The notes under the pieces were generated by a model that did no database searches, was not told where the DNA came from, and saw nothing but the letters and a program-made list of their open reading frames with translations. Position numbers and translations under genes: made by a program. Below, one piece after another: positions 18,301 to 25,452 of a DNA stretch of 64,000 nucleotides (the stretch's first letter is position 1; the number at the start of each line of letters is the position of its first letter). The DNA comes from an uncultured Saprospiraceae bacterium. Its GTDB lineage: Bacteria > Bacteroidota > Bacteroidia > Chitinophagales > Saprospiraceae. The stretch is taken from contig CALFBH010000003.1 in the NCBI GenBank assembly GCA_937951615.1, positions 1 to 64,000 on the forward strand, in the 5' to 3' direction.

Positions 18301-19448
18301 AATACGGCAAAGGCGGACAACTGCTGAAAGCCGATGACAATACCTTTGAATATGACGAAGAAGGCAACTTAATCAAAAAAACAAGCCCAGACGGAATATG
18401 GCAATACGACTGGTACGGCAATGGGAGGCTGAAAAGTGTAGATTGCCCAACAGGACAGGAAGTCAGCTTTGAATACGATGCCCTCGGTAGGCGAACTGCC
18501 AAGATTGTAAAAGACAAAACCTTCGGAACGGATGAACAAAGCGGCGAAATTACCCGTTTTGTATGGGACGGCAATGTTCCGCTACACGAGTGGACATATA
18601 AATTAGAAGACCGCCCAAAACTGGTGGTGGACGAACTCGATTTCCTTGTCAAAGACCGAGAAGAACCTGTTGAAAATCTGATTACCTGGGTATTCGATGA
18701 AGGCACTTTCAAGCCTGCGGCTAAGATTGTAGATGGTGAGCAATACAGTATCATCACCGATTATCTTGGTACGCCTGTAGAAATGTACAATTCCAAAGGC
18801 GAGCAAACCTGGAAAGTAGAGTATGATATTTACGGAAAAATCCGTAAATTGATAAAAGGTACTGGAGCAACTTGTCCGTTCAGGTACCAGGGGCAGTATT
18901 CGGATGGGGAAACTGGTTTATATTATAATCGGTTTCGGTATTATTCGGCGGAGGAAGGGATGTATATTTCGCAGGATCCGATTAGATTGAAGGGGAGTGA
19001 TAATTTCTATTCTTACGCCTACGATATAAATAGCCAAATAGATCCTTTAGGGTTGGTTATTGTTTACAGGGCACTTAATGGAGGACAAGAAGCAAATGCC
19101 TTAGCGGGTGAAGATATTCAACCAAAAGACATTGATGCGACCCATACAGTTCAACAACACATAGATGATGGCAGTTTAGAAACTCAATATATATCTACAA
19201 CGAAGAAAAAAAGAACTGCAAAATTTTATGCAAAAGCTAACCCTAGGAGAGGGAAGGTCAATAAAAGCACAATAATTTCTATTGATACAGACGAATTAGA
19301 TGCAAGTAAAGTCTTTGATGTTTCTGATGGAATAGACCCACAAACAGGCGAGAGACTTAATTTACCTGCATCCAGATATGCTGTGAAAGATGCAGAGGTA
19401 TTAATAGAAGGAGGAATACCTAAAGAGGCTTACAAAATATGTACATAA
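15324..19448 (+). CDS. Rhs effector with PAAR-like N-terminus and ADP-ribosyltransferase-like toxin
   Basis: The 1374-residue product begins with the PAAR-like leader typical of T6SS Rhs proteins (HFTPVVGIDVHIV, PLPHPYVGIVFD, PRGNAG, MTCNDIG). A DUF6531-like start (PVDLVTGRMIYDGEDFSLPG) and many YD repeats forming the cocoon (about residues 300-1210) follow. The core ends in the self-cleavage signature DPIRLKGSDNFYSYAYD...DPLGL at about 1218-1243. The last 130 residues have an ART-like R-S-E pattern: VYRAL, YISTTKKKRTAKFYA and DAEVLIEGGIP. This would transfer ADP-ribose from NAD to a cytoplasmic target. It is followed by two small soluble genes, probably immunity. Confidence 0.88.
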   Translation: MLLASKHFTPVVGIDVHIVILFGFPVPLPHPYVGIVFDVADYIPFIGATTFVNYVPRGNAGTAGRIVTFMHIPMGGPWLMAPMIGHDSNNFFGSATVSVEGSYFSVAPYMVMTCNDIGIPLSLTPGKKMKPIPSLYAPTSMSIPLPTGPPVLVGGPYAPDLMTMAMGMVMSYGMGAAMKGLGKGLTKLNTGVLKKFDATKGLSNSLCKKGFEPVDLVTGRMIYDGEDFSLPGPIPIVWKRSWYSDSPYKGMLGYGMHCNYDVALHTVPEDDAIVMRLPDGRVTSFPYLVVENETAYNRHEKLTLTCIDVENYEVYDNASQQTYRFNQLTDNLFKPISLRNSDGFEIRFEYDINNHLDQIIDCAGRKIDLDIDAGGKVKQVIARHNDEERILVSYEYDAAGNLLEITDALGKSTVMKYSKHLMVEKTDRNGQSFYWKYDGETTGAKCIETWGDGGVLSGKLEYKKGQNLITNSLGHQSIYYFDENNLCTQVTDPMGGNIYHEYTEYMEPYRDTDEEGNMTGYSYDDRGNLTTVHQPDGSQISYVYDEQERLVITAYPEGGTSLRSYNKEDKLEAVIDLEGNVTSFQYDERGLISTIRDGSGNMSSLSYDDDFNLTKMTLSNKAESGWTYDNWGRCTKTLNTEGHEQHFFYDELDRIKSIRQRDNNIVHLKYNAYNEVIATSDETNRAVKFEYTALGSLKMREENGVKVHFEYNTEEKLLAITNEQEEKYNFKRNPKGEIIVENGFDGLTRFYDRDLAGKVVRVKRPEDKFTEYEYDLNGRISRAEHSDGTWEVYTYNKNGNLIEASNENSSFQLMRDPIGKVLAEIQDGYKVESTYDKLGRRIKIKSSLGANIDVQRDKLGCIEKVTASVENENTKKEKDQPWTAKFSYNSLGIEVERALPGGIISNFEYDRAGRPIRQKVSAAKKEIRHRTYKWNVNDRLTTMVNQLNSGTVTYTHDDFGNLAFAQYENGQMDYKLPDEIGNLYRTEKKKDRKYGKGGQLLKADDNTFEYDEEGNLIKKTSPDGIWQYDWYGNGRLKSVDCPTGQEVSFEYDALGRRTAKIVKDKTFGTDEQSGEITRFVWDGNVPLHEWTYKLEDRPKLVVDELDFLVKDREEPVENLITWVFDEGTFKPAAKIVDGEQYSIITDYLGTPVEMYNSKGEQTWKVEYDIYGKIRKLIKGTGATCPFRYQGQYSDGETGLYYNRFRYYSAEEGMYISQDPIRLKGSDNFYSYAYDINSQIDPLGLVIVYRALNGGQEANALAGEDIQPKDIDATHTVQQHIDDGSLETQYISTTKKKRTAKFYAKANPRRGKVNKSTIISIDTDELDASKVFDVSDGIDPQTGERLNLPASRYAVKDAEVLIEGGIPKEAYKICT

Positions 19449-19449
19449 C

Positions 19450-19767
19450 ATGGATTTTTTAGAAAAATTAGAGAAGATAAAACAACAGATTGAACAGTAC
19501 CAAAAAATGTCTTTTGAAAACCCAGAAGATGATTATGGTCAGAATAAATCAATAAAAATTAAACTGCAACAGTTGATTATTGATTCAAAAAAATACGAGC
19601 ATACTGTAACAGACAGCGTACTATTGACCTTAGCGAAATCTACAGGATGCGCAGAAGATCAGGAAATTGCAGAAGAAATTGTTGCCTATTTACATGACAA
19701 TGAATATATCAACGACAAACAATTGGACTTTTTTTACAATAACATAGGCACTGGTAGATGGATGTAA
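19450..19767 (+). CDS. Probable immunity protein for the Rhs toxin
   Basis: The 105-residue acidic, helical protein has no signal peptide and starts 1 base after the Rhs stop codon. Rhs toxins are nearly always followed directly by their immunity gene, and a cytoplasmic location fits an ADP-ribosyltransferase-like toxin. No known immunity family was recognised. The gene overlaps the next one by 10 bases. Confidence 0.65.
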   Translation: MDFLEKLEKIKQQIEQYQKMSFENPEDDYGQNKSIKIKLQQLIIDSKKYEHTVTDSVLLTLAKSTGCAEDQEIAEEIVAYLHDNEYINDKQLDFFYNNIGTGRWM

Positions 19768-20132
19768 TTAATGGAAATAGAAAAGTAGAGTATAAAGGCG
19801 AAAATGGCGATACAATTACGCTAGATACACATACGTATACAGAAATAGTGCGTGCCTGTATGATAAAATACGGCAATAAAAGTAATGAGGAGGCCAATGA
19901 AATTCTAAAGCAAAGCAATTATTTCAATGAAAACTTTCCACCAAAGACGTTCAATCAAGCCGCATTACTGGATAGCGAAATCATATACCATGCATCCATG
20001 ATGATATTATATGGGGACAATTACTGGAATCGTCCAGACTACAAAAGCGTAGATATAAATGATTATTATCTGTGGGAGGATCAATTTATTGAAGAAAATA
20101 ACCTTAATGAAGACTATATTGATTATGATTAA
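19758..20132 (+). CDS. Second immunity candidate or small partner after Rhs
   Basis: The 124-residue acidic protein begins 10 bases inside the preceding gene. Its start (MDVINGNRKVEYKGENGDTITLDTHTYTEI) looks like a processed piece of a larger Rhs-type cargo region, and the C-terminus is rich in Asp, Asn and Tyr. It could be a second immunity protein or an orphan immunity gene kept from an earlier toxin. No family was recognised. Confidence 0.55.
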   Translation: MDVINGNRKVEYKGENGDTITLDTHTYTEIVRACMIKYGNKSNEEANEILKQSNYFNENFPPKTFNQAALLDSEIIYHASMMILYGDNYWNRPDYKSVDINDYYLWEDQFIEENNLNEDYIDYD

Positions 20133-20142
20133 AAGACAATGA

Positions 20143-20535
20143 ATGCGTCATTATATACACACATTTATCCTCCTCATCCTACCACTCATGGCATACAACC
20201 AAGACGCAACTTACATAGAAACCGAAGCCGTCATCACCAACATAGAATTTAAAAGATTCAGCAGGCGGTCATTAGCGGTGGCTTCAGTTGATTATACCAC
20301 ACAGGCTGGGCAGAAATTTTCGAGCGAAGTAAATCTTCCGCATATTCCGTACATTGGGTCTGTACATAGGGCAGGACAAACCGTAAAAATACAATATCAC
20401 AAAGATACTCCGATGCTACTTAAAACCAGAAATACCTTATTTGTGGAAACTTATGGACTTTACATTATTATATTCATTGGTGTCTTGATTTCTCTTTATC
20501 GGGTGGTAAAATATATGAAAGAAGGAACAAGCTAA
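20143..20535 (+). CDS. DUF3592-like membrane protein with signal peptide
   Basis: The 130-residue product has an N-terminal signal sequence, a beta-strand domain of the DUF3592 style (ETEAVITNIEFKR, VDYTTQAGQKFSSEV, AGQTVKIQYHKDTP) and one C-terminal membrane helix (GLYIIIFIGVLISLYRVV) with a cytoplasmic basic tail. It follows the immunity genes by 10 bases and ends the T6SS island. Its function is unknown; it may be a passenger of the operon. Confidence 0.7.
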   Translation: MRHYIHTFILLILPLMAYNQDATYIETEAVITNIEFKRFSRRSLAVASVDYTTQAGQKFSSEVNLPHIPYIGSVHRAGQTVKIQYHKDTPMLLKTRNTLFVETYGLYIIIFIGVLISLYRVVKYMKEGTS

Positions 20536-20637
20536 AGAGGATTGAAAATCAAAGCAAAAAATAAACGATGTCTCTGATATGGATAGCAAGGCATCAACTA
20601 ACATGGAACAAAGGCAGTGAATTTTAATATTAAATAA

Positions 20638-20767
20638 CGGAATTGACCATTAATTGGTTCAGATGCCAAAAAAAATAATTTTCCATCCGCCTATTTCGCA
20701 AAAGCGATGGGTTTAAACCCATCGCTTTTGCGAAATAGGCGTGCAAATCAATTAATGGTTAATTCCG
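20638..20767. mobile_element. MITE-like inverted-repeat element, copy 1
   Basis: The element is 130 bases, has no reading frame, and is bounded by about 20-base inverted repeats beginning CGGAATTGACCATTAATTG. Its middle is a 54-base perfect palindrome centred on GGGTTTAAACCC. It is flanked by an 8-base direct repeat TTAAATAA (20630-20637 and 20768-20775), the mark of transposition. The copy at 52499 is nearly identical, in the opposite orientation, and has its own different 8-base duplication. Confidence 0.9.
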
Positions 20768-20786
20768 TTAAATAATGCTCACAAAG

Positions 20787-22184
20787 TTATTTATTTATAG
20801 GTAAAACGACCTCCAAAACCCGCCCAACAACAAGCTCAAGCTCCCACGCCTCCGCAGTAGCCACATTCACCAGTCGAAAACCACCTTTACCCGAAAGGGT
20901 AGACCATCGCCAGTCCCATTCATCAATCGTTTTTTCCTGTCCATTATCGAACCACCAGGCAGTGTAGAGTTGCGTATCTTCCTTTTTTAAAACAGCCGTA
21001 TAAACAGCCTGACCACTGATGATGGTACGCTTGATTTGTGTAAACTCATAGCCACTACCGCGCCAGCATATCCGAGGATCATGACTGCCCTGAAAAGCTT
21101 TTGCAGGCGGTTTGATATAGATGAGGGCGGCTTCATTTTCCAGTTTTAAAACACCATGATCTATCATCGACTGTTCAAAGCCATCCAAGCGTATATCCTG
21201 TAAAGCATTGTCCTGTGGACTTACGATGTGTTTAAATTGCAAGCCGCTAAGAAGTAGTAAAACAAGTGGTATTAAGGATGAAAATATCCTGCGTCTGTTT
21301 TGCGAAAATTTCGCCATTATACGGTGGGTTGAAACCCACCGCTTTTGCGAAAAAAACGTTTTATTGGCAAAAGCGTAGGGTTTCAACCCTACGTGTTCCG
21401 TCACCGCTCTTGCAAAATAAGCACAATTAATCCACTTCACCAACCAATAAAAAGGCACCAAAACATACACAACAAGACTCAGCAAACCGATAACATCATG
21501 CATAGGATTGTCGGGCAAGACATGAAAAATAATCAAGGTAAGCAGTCGATTAAAATTAGCAAAAACAGATAAACATAAAACACCAAACATCGCCAATCCA
21601 ACCTGCCAAAAATTAAATGTCCGAGTATGCTTCCGTTCAAAATGAGCAAGAATGAGTAAGCCCAGTACAAGAGAAGTAACCAGCGTATGCAAGCCCATAC
21701 AAGCCGGATCAACAGAAAAAGTATTGCCATTCAGCACAATCAAATTACCATCTGCCTGCACGGGATAACCAATGGCAGACAAAGCCCGCGCAGCCAGATC
21801 ACTAAGTTTTAAACGAATGGGAAAACTCCAGATATAAGCAATATGCCCGACAAAAGCTGATACTGCACCCAGCAGAAAGATAGGCAACTGATTAAGTTTG
21901 CCCCACTGACTTTCCAATATATACAAAATCGAAAAACCAGCCAACGCATAATATAAAGACCCGCTTCGCCGAAACAACAACAAACCAGCAATCAACAAAA
22001 CAAGCCACAAATATCGATGACTGGTCGCCGGACTGATTTTTCTAAACACATAAGGCGCGAAAAGCAAACCGAGATAGAAAGAAAAACCAAAGTACAGATT
22101 CTCAAAATTGCAGTATGCAAAAATACCCGCTATCAGCGCGATAGTGACAAGAGTGGAATACGATATTTTTTGTTTTATCTGCAT
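20787..22184 (-). CDS. xrtN: Exosortase N (XrtN)
   Basis: The 465-residue protein has about eight membrane helices, then one further helix and an EpsI-like soluble C-terminal domain. The exosortase triad is visible: C162 in DPACMGLHTL, R213 in ANFNRLLTL and H229 in NPMHDVIG. Exosortases cut PEP-type C-terminal signals at the inner membrane. The gene lies 250 bases downstream of its likely single substrate, the VIT protein at 22433, in the same direction. Residues of about 261-293, between the exosortase core and the C-terminal helix, are encoded by a palindromic repeat inserted in frame (21299-21420). Confidence 0.88.
   Translation of the reverse strand: MQIKQKISYSTLVTIALIAGIFAYCNFENLYFGFSFYLGLLFAPYVFRKISPATSHRYLWLVLLIAGLLLFRRSGSLYYALAGFSILYILESQWGKLNQLPIFLLGAVSAFVGHIAYIWSFPIRLKLSDLAARALSAIGYPVQADGNLIVLNGNTFSVDPACMGLHTLVTSLVLGLLILAHFERKHTRTFNFWQVGLAMFGVLCLSVFANFNRLLTLIIFHVLPDNPMHDVIGLLSLVVYVLVPFYWLVKWINCAYFARAVTEHVGLKPYAFANKTFFSQKRWVSTHRIMAKFSQNRRRIFSSLIPLVLLLLSGLQFKHIVSPQDNALQDIRLDGFEQSMIDHGVLKLENEAALIYIKPPAKAFQGSHDPRICWRGSGYEFTQIKRTIISGQAVYTAVLKKEDTQLYTAWWFDNGQEKTIDEWDWRWSTLSGKGGFRLVNVATAEAWELELVVGRVLEVVLPINK
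21299..21420. repeat. Palindromic repeat inserted inside xrtN
   Basis: The insert contains two perfect hairpins: GGTGGGTT/AACCCACC with a 2-base loop at 21322-21339, and CGTAGGGTT/AACCCTACG near 21374-21393. Each is joined to a GCTTTTGCGAAA or GGCAAAAGCG arm. The ACCCAYCGCTTTTGCGAAA portion matches the core of the MITE-like elements at 20638 and 52499. The reading frame is open through it. Confidence 0.8.
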
Positions 22185-22261
22185 CGTAAATAAAACACGG
22201 GAGCTTCAATTCCTGTGCTTTGTTTAATTAACTAAAAAAAGATTTTAAATTCAAGTAGTTT

Positions 22262-22432
22262 GGGTCGATAGTCGATGGTCCATAGTCCATAGATAGAACA
22301 CGAATTAGGTTTAGACGAGTGCCGAAAGGCACTCGACCATCGACCATCGACCATCGACCATCGACCATCGACCATCGACCATCGACCATCGACCATCGAC
22401 CATCGACCATCGACCATCGACCATCGACCGAC
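22262..22432. repeat. Heptanucleotide tandem array (CGACCAT)n
   Basis: About 14 exact copies of the 7-mer CGACCAT fill 22334-22429. The array starts 3 bases after the stop codon of the VIT gene. A hairpin CGAGTGCC/GGCACTCG borders it on the other side, and degenerate heptamers (GGTCGATAGTCGATGGTCC and similar) lie at 22262-22293. Related heptamers occur at 38951-39012, 50282-50312 and 50399-50444. Frames through the array are artefacts. Confidence 0.9.
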
Positions 22433-24973
22433 TTATCTCTTCAAAAACAACCACAAAGCAACAGCCAAACTCAACACAATCAACAACCACTCATGCGGCT
22501 CCGGTACAGAACCATCATTATTCGTAATCTTAGCATTTTGCAAACTGTTTTTACTCTTTTTGATATTAAACCGGTCATAATCCTTCTGCGTTTCCAGTAC
22601 AACAAGACTGGAAATCGGCGTGACCACATAAGCCTCTTTTGCAGCAGCAATAAACTGCGGCTCCAACTGCCGTTTGTCAAAATATCCCTTACCGACTTTT
22701 TTCATAATATCATTATACACAAACAGGCGCATCAGGTGGTCGGGTGCCTGAGAAGACGTTTTGACTTCGGCTTCCTCGCGTATCATCATCTGTGCATAAT
22801 GATTGCTAATCGTTTGCTCATCTTCGCCAGACTGATAAAATTGCTGTTCATTCAACAAAGTCATCAAATCTGGCATATTGCCATTTGCATAATCGAAAAC
22901 CCGTAACTCTTTTAGCGTTTTTAAATAAGGAGAAAGATCATTGCCCAAGTTATAAAACTTCACAGGCTGCGCATTATTTTTCAAAAAGGTATTTAGGTTT
23001 TTGGCAAAGCTGCTCTTCTTCAAATCGTCAAGCGTAGGCGTGAGTCGGGCAGTATAATCGGACACCACCAGCGCACTTTCCGGCGTCTTGATTTTATGAA
23101 ATGGAAACAAACTAAAACTGCGCTTCAATAATTTCTTAAACAGGCGTTTATGATTCGTTTCCGTCACTTTTTCCAGATGATCGGTATACACATAGACCTC
23201 TTTAGCTTTTGTTGTATTCCACAATTGATACAAGTCCTTTTTCGCCCATCCACGATGTACATCCAGGTAAATTTCTTTAGCAGAAAAAGCAGTTTGAGCA
23301 GTTTGAAATTCATGTAATCTGAATGAGCGTCCATTAAAAGTAAAAGCATCTTTGGAGAGGGGAGGAGCATCAAAATTCAGCGTCCAGTCCGACTTATAAT
23401 TGCCCTTGTATGTCCATGAATTTCCATCTTCCCGAAAGGAATAAGGAGACGAAATATCACCAATATCATCAGCGACGACAACATTGATGCTTTCCTCTGC
23501 CTGTCGCCAATGCGGTCCTTCAAAATCCACATTTTCATACGTCAGTTGCCCATCCTGAAACTGCAAAGGCGTCGTCACGCCAATCTTAAATTGCCGATCT
23601 TCTTCGGGGGTACAGGGAAACACACGCACTGTCACCCGATTGCCTTCCTGCCAGTGCAGCAGCAGCGGGTCGCGTCGTTCACGCCCTACAATACGGGTAT
23701 AAGCACTATCCGCTTTTGCCTTGGTCGTCAGGTAAGCGGGGCGTTCCTCACCTTCCACCCACAAAGCGGCAGAAGTAACAACTGAGCCTTCCGGCAAATA
23801 GAAAGTGTAAAGTGCTTCCTGTTGTCTGCCCCATCGCCAGCTATTTTTTGCCTGTGTATTTTTTATCTTAAAAGTCTTTTCGGTATAAGCCAGTCGATAT
23901 TCCGGAAATAACTGTACATTCGTTACAATATCTGTGGTGCTAAGATTCTCGCCACTCCACAATTTACGCTCAGTTTGGTGGCGTTGGTTATACATGGATT
24001 GAAGTAACTTAACCCTGTCTTCGGCACTAATCTCCAAATCGCCACTGACAAGAGCAGCAATCACGACAAGTGGGTCGTGCTGACGTTGTTCATTAAGCAT
24101 ACCGCCGCCCATAAAACCACCACCTTCCCACAAACCTTTTGTGTTATAAATCATCCCACTTTTCAGGATTCTTTTGCTGATCCAGTCTTTCTTTAAATCC
24201 TGACTAACCTTTACCCAATTAGGCAACTCCTTATCATCATAAGGACGATTTTGATCGTGAAAAACATCGCTGACCTGATGATTAATACCTGCCCATCTAA
24301 AGGCAAATACGCTTATAATTATTAAGGGAAGAACAATACCTGCAATAGTTGTCCGCCAGTAATCGGAAGAAGTTTTAAAATATTTTCTAAGGATTCGAAT
24401 GCAGGTAAAAAAGAACCAGACCGGAATAAAAATATGGAGAGAAACGCCAAAAAGCCAAAATACCATCAGGGAAATCGGGTAAGCTGGCGCGACATATATA
24501 GTTTGGTACAAATGGAAAACCATCGCTACAGAAGTTGTAAAAACCATCAGATGATTCAGCAGATTACTTTTGTGGTCTTTGACCAAGCAATAGCCCAGTA
24601 AAGCCAGATTTGTCAAGACCAAAAACCAACACAACCAGCCTGTAGAAATCTGAAAAACAGCGATCGTCCGATTGAGCGCATAAGCACTGACATTGCCCAA
24701 TTGCAAGAGTAAAATATTGCGTTTAAGATTTTTGAATTTAAAGAATTTGCCATAATCCTTAATGTTTCGGATACCAGAAACAAAGAAATATATGACAAAC
24801 AGGATATAGCTCACCACAAAGGAAATTGAGAAAAAATCTACGTTAAAAGACGCAGCATTATTGGCAGTAAAAAGAAAAAAGGCAAAAGAAATCCCCAGCA
24901 GGACAAAACCTGTCAGCAAGGAATAATCTTTCTCTTGGGAAGATGGATATTGGTTTTCAATGATTTCGGACAT
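22433..24973 (-). CDS. XrtN-system VIT domain protein with PEP-type C-terminal signal
   Basis: The 846-residue product starts with about eight membrane helices over the first 220 residues. A VIT-like domain follows at about 340-520 (PEYRLAYTEKTFKIKNTQA, FYLPEGSVVTSAALWVEGEE, AYTRIVGRERRDPLLLHW), then a long soluble region. The end is a sorting signal: VPEPHEWLLIV, a short hydrophobic helix and FLKR. The pairing of one such protein with one exosortase N gene is a known Bacteroidota arrangement (the XrtN system). The exosortase would cleave at the PEP motif. Its role is unknown, though VIT domains act in protein-protein interaction. Confidence 0.88.
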   Translation of the reverse strand: MSEIIENQYPSSQEKDYSLLTGFVLLGISFAFFLFTANNAASFNVDFFSISFVVSYILFVIYFFVSGIRNIKDYGKFFKFKNLKRNILLLQLGNVSAYALNRTIAVFQISTGWLCWFLVLTNLALLGYCLVKDHKSNLLNHLMVFTTSVAMVFHLYQTIYVAPAYPISLMVFWLFGVSLHIFIPVWFFFTCIRILRKYFKTSSDYWRTTIAGIVLPLIIISVFAFRWAGINHQVSDVFHDQNRPYDDKELPNWVKVSQDLKKDWISKRILKSGMIYNTKGLWEGGGFMGGGMLNEQRQHDPLVVIAALVSGDLEISAEDRVKLLQSMYNQRHQTERKLWSGENLSTTDIVTNVQLFPEYRLAYTEKTFKIKNTQAKNSWRWGRQQEALYTFYLPEGSVVTSAALWVEGEERPAYLTTKAKADSAYTRIVGRERRDPLLLHWQEGNRVTVRVFPCTPEEDRQFKIGVTTPLQFQDGQLTYENVDFEGPHWRQAEESINVVVADDIGDISSPYSFREDGNSWTYKGNYKSDWTLNFDAPPLSKDAFTFNGRSFRLHEFQTAQTAFSAKEIYLDVHRGWAKKDLYQLWNTTKAKEVYVYTDHLEKVTETNHKRLFKKLLKRSFSLFPFHKIKTPESALVVSDYTARLTPTLDDLKKSSFAKNLNTFLKNNAQPVKFYNLGNDLSPYLKTLKELRVFDYANGNMPDLMTLLNEQQFYQSGEDEQTISNHYAQMMIREEAEVKTSSQAPDHLMRLFVYNDIMKKVGKGYFDKRQLEPQFIAAAKEAYVVTPISSLVVLETQKDYDRFNIKKSKNSLQNAKITNNDGSVPEPHEWLLIVLSLAVALWLFLKR

Positions 24974-25013
24974 AGCGTGTGTATTATAATGATGAACTAT
25001 GAATAATGAATGT

Positions 25014-25102
25014 GTTGCCTTCGACTCCGCTCAGGCAACTGCCTGTATTTCGACTTTGCTCGGATAACCGAATTGCAGTTGGTTGAGCGGAGCCGAAACC
25101 AA
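25014..25102. repeat. Second pair of conserved-loop hairpins, upstream of the VIT gene
   Basis: Hairpin C (25014-25039) has stem GTTGCCT/AGGCAAC with loop TCGACTCCGCTC. Hairpin D (25079-25102) has stem TTGGTT/AACCAA with loop GAGCGGAGCCGA. The layout is the same as at 2640-2704 with wholly different stems. The 479-base gap 24974-25452 that contains it holds no gene. Confidence 0.8.
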
Positions 25103-25256
25103 CGCTGTGTTGCAATGATAAATGATTGCCGAAAAGTACTTTGTTTTGCAAAGTTAAATTGAAAACGGCAGATTTGCAAGCAATATTGTGTGATTTATAA
25201 AAAAAATAGGTAATTGAGTTATTAGGTTAATTAAGTCGACTGTGTTCCTTTGTAAA

Positions 25257-25452
25257 AGGAAGAAAGCCCAGCAAGTCCGCGAAGCAGGACGCACCCTCTC
25301 CGCCGAAGGTCTGCCTGAGCGTAGCCGAAGGGTGGAGAGGCTAGGTGAGGCATAAAAAGTATCCCCTCTCTCTTCTGACAGCGAAGCTGTTCCTCTTCTC
25401 GCTTCCCGCAGCGCAGCGGTCTCTCTTCTCGCAGCCGAAGGCGGTCTCTCTT
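25257..25452. repeat. Cluster of GC-richer imperfect repeats
   Basis: A run of short palindromic words (GTCCGCGAAGCAGGAC, GACAGCGAAGCTGTTC, CTTCCCGCAGCGCAGCGG, CGCAGCCGAAGGCGG) is separated by repeats of CTCTCTTCT. It is non-coding and directly abuts the stop codon of the DUF3999 gene. It looks like an accumulation of small repeat units, not a regulatory site. Confidence 0.6.

Noticed and set aside
188-20535. Extracellular contractile injection system or tailocin instead of T6SS
   Set aside because: No sheath, baseplate or AAA+ genes of that type; the Hcp, VgrG, DUF4123, PAAR and Rhs set matches T6SS effector loci.
22228-22417. Frames reading MVDGRWSMVDGRWS and the + strand frame from 22319
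   Set aside because: They are translations of the heptamer array in several frames, with no start context and no similarity other than the repeat itself.
22334-22429. Possible CRISPR array
   Set aside because: The unit is 7 bases with no spacers and no cas genes are nearby.
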